A stretch of DNA of 64,000 nucleotides from RGIG5612 sp045598285 (GTDB lineage Bacteria > Bacillota > Clostridia > Lachnospirales > Lachnospiraceae). Below the pieces are notes generated by a model that did no database searches, was not told the DNA's origin, and saw only the letters and a list, made by a program, of their open reading frames with translations. Made by a program: the position numbers and the translations under genes. The stretch is from assembly GCA_045598285.1 (NCBI GenBank), contig JAZLLU010000022.1, forward strand, positions 1 through 64,000, in the 5' to 3' direction. Shown here in pieces: positions 22,863-30,785 of this stretch (its first letter is position 1; every line of letters begins with the position of its first letter).

Positions 22863-24131
22863 TTAATTATTTGTATTTCTTATTATTTTTTTCTTAATAT
22901 TAATAGCATCCTTAAAGCCTAATGCTTCGAGTTCTTTTGCTGATTCATTTAATGCTTTACCAAAGTTTTCTTTCATGTAGTCAAAATGTTCAAGTGCTAT
23001 TGTCGTTCCTATTCCTATCTCTTTTGCGGCCATCTTAAACGATTCTTTATTAATGCTCTCTAAAGAGTATTCTCCTCCAATATTAATTGCCATATCTCTA
23101 CTTGTGTTTTCGTAAATTACTGTACTAACAATATCATAAATTGGCGCAAGGCAAATTGATTTCATGTCTTGCGAATATAACATCGAAAAGTTTTTTATAT
23201 GGCAATCCATATTTCCAATAAGATAATCAAAAACAATTGCATCCCAAAGTTTTAATTGATCTCTTATTGGATTTTCTGAATAATTTCTAAGTAGTTTCAT
23301 CATTTGTGCCAAATAATTTTTAGGTGGTTTTTCATATTTATTTTCTGCATCAATTCCCATTGCCTGCGCAAAGTCTTCTTGATGAAGTCTTAACGGCATT
23401 TTCATTTTTGATACAACATTACATTCTTCAGAAAATTTTCTGTCATAACGCAATGTTGCAAATAGTATTTCAGAATCAGCAAAGCCTCCCATATTAACTA
23501 TAAAACTATCAACAACATCTATCCCCAGTTTTTTTGCTGCAAGCATACAAAGTTGCTCATTAGTAACAATACCATTCATCCTAACATGACTCTGCTTTAC
23601 AATATGGGTACTTGATGCATTGCCTTTTGGCAAATACCAGCCATTATTTTTGCTATTATAATAGAGTCCTACTTTACCGCTTGCTCCCGTTAAAGAAAGG
23701 TGTGCCTTTGTAATTAAATCCGCAGATTTGGATGCCCCTTCTTTCGCTAAAGCTTTTACCTGTTTAATGCTAAGCTTTTCATATGCACATGTTTCGTCAA
23801 CACTTTCAATTTCATTTACTAGTTTTATTGCCCCAAGACATTCTCTGCCTAACGCAGAAAGAATATGCAAATAATCTTTTTCATCTGTCCTTAAATACTG
23901 GGCCACAGTTTTTCTTGTAAATCCTTCCGGAAGCAATCCTTCAAAAAAGGCCTTTGTTTTTTCAGACGAAAACGGTTCTGATTGAAAAGGCATGCTTAAC
24001 GAAATCGGAAGTGAGGCTGTTTCTATATAACTTTGAGAATATTGAAATGATGCATCTTTTTCAGATTTACCAGTAATATCGCCTACATGATTATATTCAC
24101 CATTTATTTCAATATAAACTTTCAGTTTCAT
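22863..24131 (-). CDS. HipA-family toxin kinase
   Basis: 422 residues. The N-terminal HipA subdomain is present (MPFQSEPFSS then FFEGLLPEGFTR, about 47-75), as is the kinase core with LSLTGASGKVGL (P-loop-like) and the catalytic signature FDYLIGNMDCHIKNFS. Known HipA proteins phosphorylate aminoacyl-tRNA synthetases and induce dormancy. The start shares one base with the stop of the HipB-like gene, so the two are translationally coupled. Length is normal and the catalytic Asp is present, so it is probably active. Confidence 0.9.
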   Translation of the reverse strand: MKLKVYIEINGEYNHVGDITGKSEKDASFQYSQSYIETASLPISLSMPFQSEPFSSEKTKAFFEGLLPEGFTRKTVAQYLRTDEKDYLHILSALGRECLGAIKLVNEIESVDETCAYEKLSIKQVKALAKEGASKSADLITKAHLSLTGASGKVGLYYNSKNNGWYLPKGNASSTHIVKQSHVRMNGIVTNEQLCMLAAKKLGIDVVDSFIVNMGGFADSEILFATLRYDRKFSEECNVVSKMKMPLRLHQEDFAQAMGIDAENKYEKPPKNYLAQMMKLLRNYSENPIRDQLKLWDAIVFDYLIGNMDCHIKNFSMLYSQDMKSICLAPIYDIVSTVIYENTSRDMAINIGGEYSLESINKESFKMAAKEIGIGTTIALEHFDYMKENFGKALNESAKELEALGFKDAINIKKKIIRNTNN

Positions 24132-24346
24132 TAATGCCCTCTCTTATTTATTTCAAAATCAAGCCCTAATATATTTGCTAAACAAAGAACTTTTTCAAAT
24201 TCCACTGTTTTTTTTCCATTTTCAACATCAGAAATAAAGCTTACACTAAACCCGCTAAATTTAGAAAGGTATGCCTGCGTATATTTTAATTCTCTTCTTC
24301 GTTGCTTTATCGTTTTCCCCAAATCATTTGTATCACAAATCTTCAT
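24131..24346 (-). CDS. HipB-like XRE antitoxin
   Basis: 71 residues from the ATG at 24346 (GAAGGGA upstream); a longer frame adds nine Arg-rich residues. Nearly the whole protein is a Cro/CI helix-turn-helix (GKTIKQRRRELKYTQAYLSK, then FSVSFISDVENGKKTVEFEK). In HipAB systems this protein represses its own operon and binds the kinase. Three related sites lie just upstream. Confidence 0.87.
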   Translation of the reverse strand: MKICDTNDLGKTIKQRRRELKYTQAYLSKFSGFSVSFISDVENGKKTVEFEKVLCLANILGLDFEINKRGH

Positions 24347-24359
24347 AAATGCTTCCCTT

Positions 24360-24447
24360 CGCCGTACGAACAAATATCGGCATTTTTATAAAAATAAGCC
24401 GAACGGCTAATATTTGCAGTATTTACTATAAACTTAGTCGTACGGCT
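24360..24447. promoter_or_regulatory. Three operator-like sites of the hipBA-like operon
   Basis: CGCCGTACGAAC (24360-24371), AGCCGAACGGCT (24397-24408) and AGTCGTACGGCT (24436-24447) share the core CG-N-ACGGC in one or the other orientation, spaced about 38 bases apart. The middle site is an almost perfect dyad. This layout matches the multiple operators of HipB-type repressors. Confidence 0.6.
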
Positions 24448-24533
24448 TTGTCAAGTCGAATAACTACTCTTATTTTATTTTTCTTATTCAACTGACAAAA
24501 TCTTTACTCTGTTTCAAGTCAATAAAATATTTC

Positions 24534-25334
24534 TTATTCTTCTATTGGAAGCCAGACTTCAAAGTAACCCGTGAGTTTGTTGCCGTCGAGGACGGAACAT
24601 ATAAGCGTTCCGTAGGCTCTGCCGCAAGGCTTTAGATTGTTTTGTTTTGCATATTTATACATAAAGTCGATATGTTTAGGCGAGAACGCATTCTTTCCAG
24701 AGCTCTTAAATGCTGAGTGAATCGTTCTTACTCCGGTTCTTTTCTTTATCGGTTCTTTAACCTTGATTTTAAATTCTTCTACATACTTTGGCTGAAGTGA
24801 AAATCCCCATGAGTAATCTTCACTGGACTCAGGATTTTCGGCAACCTCAAAATATCTTTCCGAAAGAGGCATGAACTTAATCCAATCTTTTGTAACCTTC
24901 TCTAAGCGTGAATCCTTTTCATAATCCGAGTTATGTCTATTTAGATAGTAGATCATATCTGGTCCTTTTGCGATTTCACATTTATCAAAAAGCTTCATAA
25001 CTTTTTTTAGCGAAGCTTTCTGGCTTTTTATTCTTTCTAAAAGAAGTGCTTTTTTGTGGAGTTCTGCTTCCATAGCATCTTCCATAGCATCAAACCTTTC
25101 CATCAAACTATCGTAAGTGCTCTCCCACTCAATCTTAACTATTTCATCTATGCTAAAGCCATAGTTTTTATACCATACGCAGTCAATTAAAAAGTTTATG
25201 TCCCATGCATCGTAATAGCGATACCCATTGACTGGGTTTTTCTTTGGTGTGATAATACCCTTCTCTTCATAATATCTTATAAGGTCTGTAGAAACCCCGA
25301 CAATCTTAGAAACTTCCCCAATTTTATATTCCAT
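24534..25334 (-). CDS. MerR-family regulator of the aromatic pathway
   Basis: 266 residues. A winged-helix MerR head occupies 1-70 (YKIGEVSKIVGVSTDLIRYY, then EEKGIITP and NGYRYYDAWD). A coiled-coil dimer helix follows (about 80-125). The C-terminal domain (about 150-266) resembles the GyrI/BmrR effector-binding type and ends GYFEVWLPIEE. It is divergent from the cyclase-family gene, and the operator lies between them. An identical operator precedes athL, so it probably activates both operons in response to a pathway compound. A minus-strand TATTAT/TATAAG region with AGAGGAGG leads its own gene, so autoregulation is likely. Confidence 0.9.
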   Translation of the reverse strand: MEYKIGEVSKIVGVSTDLIRYYEEKGIITPKKNPVNGYRYYDAWDINFLIDCVWYKNYGFSIDEIVKIEWESTYDSLMERFDAMEDAMEAELHKKALLLERIKSQKASLKKVMKLFDKCEIAKGPDMIYYLNRHNSDYEKDSRLEKVTKDWIKFMPLSERYFEVAENPESSEDYSWGFSLQPKYVEEFKIKVKEPIKKRTGVRTIHSAFKSSGKNAFSPKHIDFMYKYAKQNNLKPCGRAYGTLICSVLDGNKLTGYFEVWLPIEE

Positions 25335-25371
25335 AATTTTTCCTCCTCTTATATAATAGGAAAAAAGATTC

Positions 25372-25402
25372 TTGACCTTGGAATAGTTCCAAGGTTTACA
25401 AT
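25372..25402 (+). promoter_or_regulatory. MerR-type promoter/operator of the ring-cleavage operon
   Basis: TTGACC (25372-25377) and TACAAT (25397-25402) are 19 bp apart, with the dyad CCTTGGAA-TAG-TTCCAAGG at 25376-25394. It differs from the athL site only at the centre and in one -10 base. It lies 38 bases from the start of the merR-family gene on the other strand. Confidence 0.85.
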
Positions 25403-25482
25403 TACATTGTAAACTATTTTGGGAAATTTGTCTTTCCCTTATAAAAAAATATTTTTTTATATCTTAAAAGGAGGATTTTACA

Positions 25483-26415
25483 ATGGCTTACATGCCCCTT
25501 AACAAGGACGAGTTTTATCTCGAAACCGAAAAAATGACAAAAATTTGGGACCTCAGCCAACCATGGGGCTGGGATACACCACTTTGGCCATTCCCAGGTG
25601 CACGTTCAGACCTTAACTTCCCACGTGGACAGTATCTTGAGAGATTCCATAAGAGAACTTGTACATACACAGGTACTCTTCATGCTGCAACTCACTGTGA
25701 TGCTCCTAACCACACACTTCATGAAGAAGAAGTTGACCGTGAGCGTTATGGCTACACACTTTCAGAACTTCGTCTTGAGCATGCTATAGGTACTGGCGTT
25801 ATCGTTGACCTTACATGGATGTATGACGAATTTGAAAAAGCATTCAATGCTGCAGGCGGAGACCCAGCTAAGATGGGTGAATTCGCTGAAGTTCCTGGTA
25901 AGAAAGGTGCTATTTGGCACATCATCACACCTGAAGACGTTCAGGCAGCTCTTGACAAAGATGGCCTTGAGATTCGCCCTAACGACTGGGTAGTTCTTAA
26001 CACAGGTTTCCATCGTTATTGGAGAAAAAATAACGACAAATACTTTAACTATTATGCTGGTAATGGCCCAGAACTTGCTAAATGGCTTATGTTCGAAAAG
26101 AAAGTTAAAGGCGTTGCAGGTACATACGGCGCTTCTGACTCTCCAGTATGGCATTGCCCAGTTAAAGAACAAATGCCTTGGCTTTACAACAACTATAAAC
26201 TTGCTACAGGCCGCGACATCGACGTAGATTATCCTGACTATGAGCCATGTCATCGTCTCTTTGGACAACATGGTGTTATGGCAGTTGAAAACGCTGGTGG
26301 CGACGTTGACGAAGTAACAGGTAAACGTATGATTATCGCTGCATTCCCATTCCGTTGCGAAGCAGCTGATGGTGGTATGGTTCGTTTAGTAGCTTGGGAA
26401 GAAGGTTCTTTCTAA
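25483..26415 (+). CDS. Cyclase-family metal hydrolase, probable dihydrophloroglucinol cyclohydrolase
   Basis: 310 residues of the kynurenine-formamidase-like cyclase family. The metal motif HxxxTHxDxPxH appears as H67, T70, H71, D73 and H77 (LHAATHCDAPNH). Later conserved parts include GASDSPVWHCP and LFGQHGVMAVENAGG. Dihydrophloroglucinol cyclohydrolase, described from clostridial phloroglucinol degraders, is a metal enzyme of this family and opens the ring to 3-hydroxy-5-oxohexanoate. First gene of its operon, with AGGAGG upstream and a MerR-type promoter. The neighbours make this role likely; the family alone does not. Confidence 0.78.
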   Translation: MAYMPLNKDEFYLETEKMTKIWDLSQPWGWDTPLWPFPGARSDLNFPRGQYLERFHKRTCTYTGTLHAATHCDAPNHTLHEEEVDRERYGYTLSELRLEHAIGTGVIVDLTWMYDEFEKAFNAAGGDPAKMGEFAEVPGKKGAIWHIITPEDVQAALDKDGLEIRPNDWVVLNTGFHRYWRKNNDKYFNYYAGNGPELAKWLMFEKKVKGVAGTYGASDSPVWHCPVKEQMPWLYNNYKLATGRDIDVDYPDYEPCHRLFGQHGVMAVENAGGDVDEVTGKRMIIAAFPFRCEAADGGMVRLVAWEEGSF

Positions 26416-26426
26416 TTAACAAAATA

Positions 26427-26456
26427 TGTCACTGTGGCCTAAGGGCTGCAGTGACA
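26427..26456 (+). other. Intercistronic hairpin
   Basis: TGTCACTG and CAGTGACA form a perfect 8-bp stem between the cyclase-family and dehydrogenase genes, without a T run. It may tune relative mRNA levels in the operon. Confidence 0.5.
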
Positions 26457-26480
26457 AAATAATTTCGAGGGAAAATAATC

Positions 26481-27443
26481 ATGAAAACACTTGATGATAT
26501 CAAAAAAGTTGCAGTGCTCGGCGCTGGTACAATGGGCCCTGGCATTGCTCAAATGTTCGCTATTGGCGGATGTAATGTAACTGTTTGGACACGTAGTGAA
26601 GAAACTTCTGCAAAGGCTGCTGAAACTCTTCACAAAAGTTTAGTAACTTTTTCAGAGGAAGACTTAATCGGCAAAGACGAAGTTGAGCCTATCTTCGCAC
26701 GTGTTACTTTCACTAACACATTAAAAGATGCTGTTGATGGAGCTGACTTCATCATGGAAACAATCGTTGAAAAGAAAGAAGCTAAAGAAGAACTTTATGC
26801 TCAGCTCGATGAACTTGCTAGTGAAGATTGTATCTTAGCATCTAACACATCAGGTCTTAACGTATTCGAGATTATGCCTGAGCGTCGTCTTAAACAAATG
26901 GTTATCGCTCATTGGTATGCTCCAGCTCAGCTTATTCCACTTGTAGAAGTTGTTAAAGCTGAAGCTGCTCCACAAGAAGCAGCAGACGTTACAGTTGCTC
27001 TTTTAGAGAAATGCGGAAAGACTCCAGTTCTTATGAAAAAATTTATCCGTGGTTATATCGCAAACCGTATGCAGATGTGCATCAACCAGGAACTTTTCTT
27101 CCTTCTTGATAACGGATATTGTACTCCTGAAGATATCGATAAAGCTGTTAAGGCAAGCTTTATCCCTCGTGCAGTTGTTTTAGGTCTTTGCAAGAGAGCT
27201 GACTTTGGCGGCCTAGACATGACAGCTAACAACTACCGTAACAAGAGTTACACAATGCCTCCAGAAGTTGATATGCCTAAGACTCTTCAAGAGCATCTCG
27301 ACAAAAATGAACTTGGTCTTAAGACTGGAAAAGGATTCTACGATTACACAGATTGTGATAAACAAGAACTTCTTGCAAAACGTGATAAACAACTTTTCGA
27401 AGTTTTCAAACTTGCTAAGAAATTCATGGATGATCCAGTTTAA
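26481..27443 (+). CDS. 3-hydroxyacyl-CoA dehydrogenase-like enzyme, probable 3-hydroxy-5-oxohexanoate dehydrogenase
   Basis: 320 residues. The Rossmann motif is VLGAGTMGPGIAQ (12-24). The catalytic SNTS (121-124), H144 (AHWYAPAQ) and E156 (LVEVV) follow the hydroxyacyl-CoA dehydrogenase pattern, and a helical C-terminal domain follows. In phloroglucinol degradation the ring-opened 3-hydroxy-5-oxohexanoate is oxidised to 3,5-dioxohexanoate (triacetate) by a member of this family. The surrounding genes place it at that step. An ordinary 3-hydroxybutyryl-CoA dehydrogenase is the alternative. Confidence 0.78.
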   Translation: MKTLDDIKKVAVLGAGTMGPGIAQMFAIGGCNVTVWTRSEETSAKAAETLHKSLVTFSEEDLIGKDEVEPIFARVTFTNTLKDAVDGADFIMETIVEKKEAKEELYAQLDELASEDCILASNTSGLNVFEIMPERRLKQMVIAHWYAPAQLIPLVEVVKAEAAPQEAADVTVALLEKCGKTPVLMKKFIRGYIANRMQMCINQELFFLLDNGYCTPEDIDKAVKASFIPRAVVLGLCKRADFGGLDMTANNYRNKSYTMPPEVDMPKTLQEHLDKNELGLKTGKGFYDYTDCDKQELLAKRDKQLFEVFKLAKKFMDDPV

Positions 27444-27469
27444 TCATAAAAGAAAGGAACTTTTATAAA

Positions 27470-28396
27470 ATGTCAAAAACAAACAAAGTTATGATTCAAT
27501 GCTGTATGTGTGGTGCTGGCACAAAGAAGTCCCAAGCTCCTACAGTTCCATACAATGCAGAAGAACTTGCTGAGCAGGTTGTAGCAGTTGCTAAAGCTGG
27601 TGCTTCAATCGTTCATATTCATGTTCGCGAGGATAAAGAAGTTGATGGCGAAATGCAAATCGGCTACAAGTCAATGAGCCTTCAAAAATTTACTGACGCT
27701 GTTGAAGCTTGCCGTAAGGCTTGCGCTGAAGCTGGCGTTGACGTAATCATCAACTTAACTACATCAGGCGGCGAGTACGAAGATGTTAAACGTATTCAAC
27801 ATCTTAGCGCTCTTCATCCTGAAATGTGCTCTTTTGACCCTAACACAATTAACTGGTCAAATAGCTACATCTTCGAAAACAGCCCACGTTTCCTTAACAA
27901 ATTAGCTCAGGAAGTTGTTAAAGAAGACGTTAAACCTGAGTTTGAAGTTTTCGATACAGGTCATATCGATTCTGTAATGTACTATGTTAACAAGTGGAAC
28001 ATCCCACAACCTCCACACATCCAATTCATTATGGGCGTTGGCGGTTCTATGCCTGGTACAACTCAAAACCTTAGCTTCTTAGTTGACAAACTTCCTGAAG
28101 GCGCTACATGGTCAGTATCAGGAATCGGTAAAGCTCATGTTCCTATGATGCTTGCTGGTCTTGCTCTTGGATGTGATGGTCTTCGTGTTGGTCTTGAAGA
28201 CAACGTAATGTTTGGAAAAGACGCTGATGGAAACAAGATTATTGCTACAAACGAAATGCTCGTTAAACGTGCTGTTGAACTTTGTAAACTTGCAGGTCGC
28301 GAAATCGCAACTGCACAGGAAGCTCGTGAAATTTTAGGCATCAAACGTAACTGCTTAAAAGACGAGAAAACTCTTCCTACAACATACACAGACTAA
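27470..28396 (+). CDS. BKACE-family beta-keto acid cleavage enzyme, probable triacetate acetoacetate-lyase
   Basis: 308 residues with the BKACE TIM-barrel pattern and zinc-binding H49 and H51 (IVHIHVRE). A Cys-rich start (QCCMCGAGTKK) and GHIDSVMYYVNKW and GVGGSMPGTTQNL segments follow. Family members react a beta-keto acid with acetyl-CoA to give acetoacetate plus a new acyl-CoA. With 3,5-dioxohexanoate the products would be acetoacetate and acetoacetyl-CoA, as described for phloroglucinol degradation. An AAAGGAAC ribosome site precedes the ATG. Confidence 0.83.
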   Translation: MSKTNKVMIQCCMCGAGTKKSQAPTVPYNAEELAEQVVAVAKAGASIVHIHVREDKEVDGEMQIGYKSMSLQKFTDAVEACRKACAEAGVDVIINLTTSGGEYEDVKRIQHLSALHPEMCSFDPNTINWSNSYIFENSPRFLNKLAQEVVKEDVKPEFEVFDTGHIDSVMYYVNKWNIPQPPHIQFIMGVGGSMPGTTQNLSFLVDKLPEGATWSVSGIGKAHVPMMLAGLALGCDGLRVGLEDNVMFGKDADGNKIIATNEMLVKRAVELCKLAGREIATAQEAREILGIKRNCLKDEKTLPTTYTD

Positions 28397-28412
28397 TTAA
28401 ACTCTAAAAAAA

Positions 28413-28436
28413 GGCTTCCCGCTTAGGCGGGGAGCC
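28413..28436 (+). other. Strong intercistronic GC hairpin
   Basis: GGCTTCCCGC and GCGGGGAGCC form a 10-bp stem (one G-T pair) with a 4-nt loop between the lyase and CoA-transferase genes. An A run precedes it, and there is no T run after it. It could be a weak terminator for the opposite strand or an mRNA stability element. Confidence 0.55.
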
Positions 28437-28459
28437 GCCAACAAAGAAAGAGGTTAAAA

Positions 28460-29176
28460 ATGAAAAACAAAATTGTAAGCCTCGAAGAGGCAGTAAAAAA
28501 AGTTGAAAGTGGTATGACACTTCTACTCCCTGGTTTCGTTAACGTAGGTGTTGCTGAAACTCTTATTGAAGCTGTCATCGATAAAGGTTGTAAAGACCTT
28601 AACGTTATTTCGAATAATACTAGTGTGCGTGGCCAAGGAATTGGAAAACTCGTACATGCTAATCTTATAAACCATATCACATGTTCTCATATCGGCAGCA
28701 ACACCGAAACAGTTGAAAAAGCTGTTGCTGGCGAAATTAATATTACTTTCACACCACAAGGCACTCTTTGTGAAAGAGTTCGTGCTGGCGGTGCTGGAAT
28801 TGGTGGCGTACTTACACCTACTGGCGTTGGTACCCCTATGGAAGAAGGAAAGCAAATCCTTGAGTGGGATGAAGCTAAGGGCGAATATAAATTCGTAAAA
28901 GGCGATGATCCTGAAAATGGAAAACGTTTCCTTCTTGAAACTCCACTTCGTGGTGATGTTGCTCTTATCCATGCTTGGAAAGCAGATCCTATGGGTAACG
29001 TTGTTTACCACAGAACAGCTCGTAACTTCAACCAAATCTTCGCTACAGCTGCTGACTTTGTTATTGTAGAAGCAGAAGAAATCGTTGAAAACGTTGGCGA
29101 TTTAGACCCAGATGAAATCATGACTCCTGGTGCACTCGTTGATATGGTTGTTCAAGCTAAAAAGGAGGTAGAATAA
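28460..29176 (+). CDS. Acetate/acetoacetate-type CoA-transferase, alpha subunit
   Basis: 238 residues of the family I CoA-transferase alpha chain. Visible are the CoA-binding region (LLPGFVNVGVAETL, then LNVISNN), the ITFTPQGTLCERVRAGGAGIGG segment and the AIVxADxxGNxxYxxTARNFN-type motif (HAWKADPMGNVVYHRTARNFN). With the beta subunit it would move CoA from an acyl-CoA to acetoacetate, feeding acetoacetyl-CoA to the thiolase. Its stop overlaps the beta-subunit start. Confidence 0.9.
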   Translation: MKNKIVSLEEAVKKVESGMTLLLPGFVNVGVAETLIEAVIDKGCKDLNVISNNTSVRGQGIGKLVHANLINHITCSHIGSNTETVEKAVAGEINITFTPQGTLCERVRAGGAGIGGVLTPTGVGTPMEEGKQILEWDEAKGEYKFVKGDDPENGKRFLLETPLRGDVALIHAWKADPMGNVVYHRTARNFNQIFATAADFVIVEAEEIVENVGDLDPDEIMTPGALVDMVVQAKKEVE

Positions 29177-29829
29177 TGACTGGTAAAGAATTTATGGCTT
29201 GCCGTGCAGCAAAATTTTTCAAAGACGGTGACCTTATAAACTTAGGTATTGGTGTACCTACTATGTGTCTTGACTATATTCCTGAAGATATTGATGTTTG
29301 GGTACAATCTGAAAACGGTGTTATCGGTTTAATCGGTGCTCCTGAAGAAGGCGAATACTCAGACCCTGATGTTGTTGATGCAGGCGGAAAAGTTTCTAAG
29401 TTAAGAACTGGTGGCTGCTGCTTCGATAGTTTCACATCATTTGGTTATATCCGTGGTGGTCACGTTGATATCACTGTTTTAGGTGCTTACGAAGTTGACG
29501 AAAAAGGAAGCCTTGCAAACTGGATGATTCCTGGCGCAACATGTGCCGGCATGGGCGGAGCTATGGACCTTGTTACAGGCGCTAAAACAACAATCGTTTT
29601 AATGCACCATTGTGTAAAGGACGGAACTCCAAAGATTGTTAAAAAGACTGATCTTCCTCTTACAGGAAAATGCGTTGCGGACTATATCGTAACCGAATAC
29701 GCTGTTATTCATGTAACGAAAGAAGGTTTAGTTCTCGAAGAGATTGCTCCTACAACAACAGTAGAAGAAGTTGTTGCTATGACAGGTGCCGACCTTATTA
29801 TTCCTGAACATGTAGGATATATGGCTTAA
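29176..29829 (+). CDS. Acetate/acetoacetate-type CoA-transferase, beta subunit
   Basis: 217 residues. The catalytic Glu is E46 in SENG (VWVQSENGVIG), which forms the enzyme-CoA thioester. GGHVDITVLGAYEVDEKGSLANW and GAMDLVTGAKTTIVLMHH are typical of this chain. AGGAGG precedes the ATG, which shares a base with the alpha stop. It is the last gene of the MerR-controlled operon. The exact CoA donor cannot be read from the sequence. Confidence 0.9.
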   Translation: MTGKEFMACRAAKFFKDGDLINLGIGVPTMCLDYIPEDIDVWVQSENGVIGLIGAPEEGEYSDPDVVDAGGKVSKLRTGGCCFDSFTSFGYIRGGHVDITVLGAYEVDEKGSLANWMIPGATCAGMGGAMDLVTGAKTTIVLMHHCVKDGTPKIVKKTDLPLTGKCVADYIVTEYAVIHVTKEGLVLEEIAPTTTVEEVVAMTGADLIIPEHVGYMA

Positions 29830-29944
29830 TCCCTTTGATACGGATATTATGGCCTTAACTGGCCATCTATCATATACGATGTCAAGTTCTACGTTGGGAT
29901 GAAAATGTACTGACTTACATCGAAAATTTGCATTAAGAATATAG

Positions 29945-29972
29945 AAAACTGCCACCAAACGGTGGCAGTTTT
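29945..29972. terminator. Bidirectional terminator between the CoA-transferase and HicB genes
   Basis: AAAACTGCCACC and GGTGGCAGTTTT form a 12-bp stem around a short loop. It can end the pathway operon on the plus strand and hicAB on the minus strand. Confidence 0.88.
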
Positions 29973-29977
29973 CGTAT

Positions 29978-30316
29978 TTATACTTGATTAATAAATCCGG
30001 TTAATGCTAATTCCACAATAGAATTCAGTGACTTCTTTTTCTCCTGCGCATATATTGCAACTTTTTTATGCAGTTCGGGCGTTATCCTAATATTGAAAGT
30101 TCCTTTATATGCCCGTTCTGGTTTAATTCCTCGTTCTTCACATAGATTTAAATAATCATCAACTGCTGTATGAAAATCCTTTATTAGTTGCTTCGCATTT
30201 TCACCCTCATACGAAATTAACGATTTGATTCCTTGCACTTTACCAAAGAAAACCCCATCTGCTTCTGAAAATTCAATATTTCCAATATACCCCTTATATT
30301 CAATAATATTACTCAT
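29978..30316 (-). CDS. HicB-family antitoxin
   Basis: 112 residues from the ATG at 30316 (GGAGGG eight bases upstream). The N-terminal partial RNase H-like HicB fold (YKGYIGNIEFSEADGVFFGK) is followed by a ribbon-helix-helix with FNIRITPELHKKVAIYAQEK at the C-terminus, which binds the operator. It overlaps the upstream HicA gene by eight bases. Confidence 0.87.
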   Translation of the reverse strand: MSNIIEYKGYIGNIEFSEADGVFFGKVQGIKSLISYEGENAKQLIKDFHTAVDDYLNLCEERGIKPERAYKGTFNIRITPELHKKVAIYAQEKKKSLNSIVELALTGFINQV

Positions 30317-30569
30317 TCCAAAATCCCTCCTGCTCAAAATAATTATGTAAATCTTTTATAACATATTCCTTCAATTCTTTTGACGGATGTGGCCTATGCA
30401 ATAATATGTCACTATGATTTTTATGTGTAAACCTCACACGCGAACCACTAGTCTTCCCTTGATTATTTTGTTCAAATCCATAATGCTCTAATAAAGTAAT
30501 AATTTCCTGAAATGAAATATTCTTATTACAGTTTTTCAATTTATCTTCTATTACTTTCCAACGTGCCAT
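30309..30569 (-). CDS. HicA-like toxin (mRNA interferase)
   Basis: 86 residues from the ATG at 30569 (AAAGGAGG upstream). The HicA double-stranded-RNA-binding fold shows as FQEIITLLEHYGFEQ, then SGSRVRFTHK and LHRPHPSKELKEYVIKDL. In HicA the conserved His after the GS segment is needed for RNA cleavage, and H66-type residues are present here. The toxin gene comes first, as is usual for HicAB. Confidence 0.85.
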   Translation of the reverse strand: MARWKVIEDKLKNCNKNISFQEIITLLEHYGFEQNNQGKTSGSRVRFTHKNHSDILLHRPHPSKELKEYVIKDLHNYFEQEGFWNE

Positions 30570-30785
30570 TAATGCCTCCTTTATAATATAATTTACAATT
30601 TGATATTGCAACTATTTTTGATACCAAAATTTTAAAAAATAATATTCAAAAACTTTTTCCTTTATTAATCATGAAAATAAGCAGAATCTGCTAGAAAACA
30701 CGCGAAATCGCTCCGTGTACGAACGTACCTTAATAATATAATAGATTCTAAAAACTATATCAATATAAAAAATAAATCTCTTTTC

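Noticed and set aside
26481..29829. Butyrate-synthesis operon as the explanation for the dehydrogenase and CoA-transferase genes
   Set aside because: No crotonase, butyryl-CoA dehydrogenase or Etf genes are present, and the cyclase-family and BKACE genes would be unexplained.
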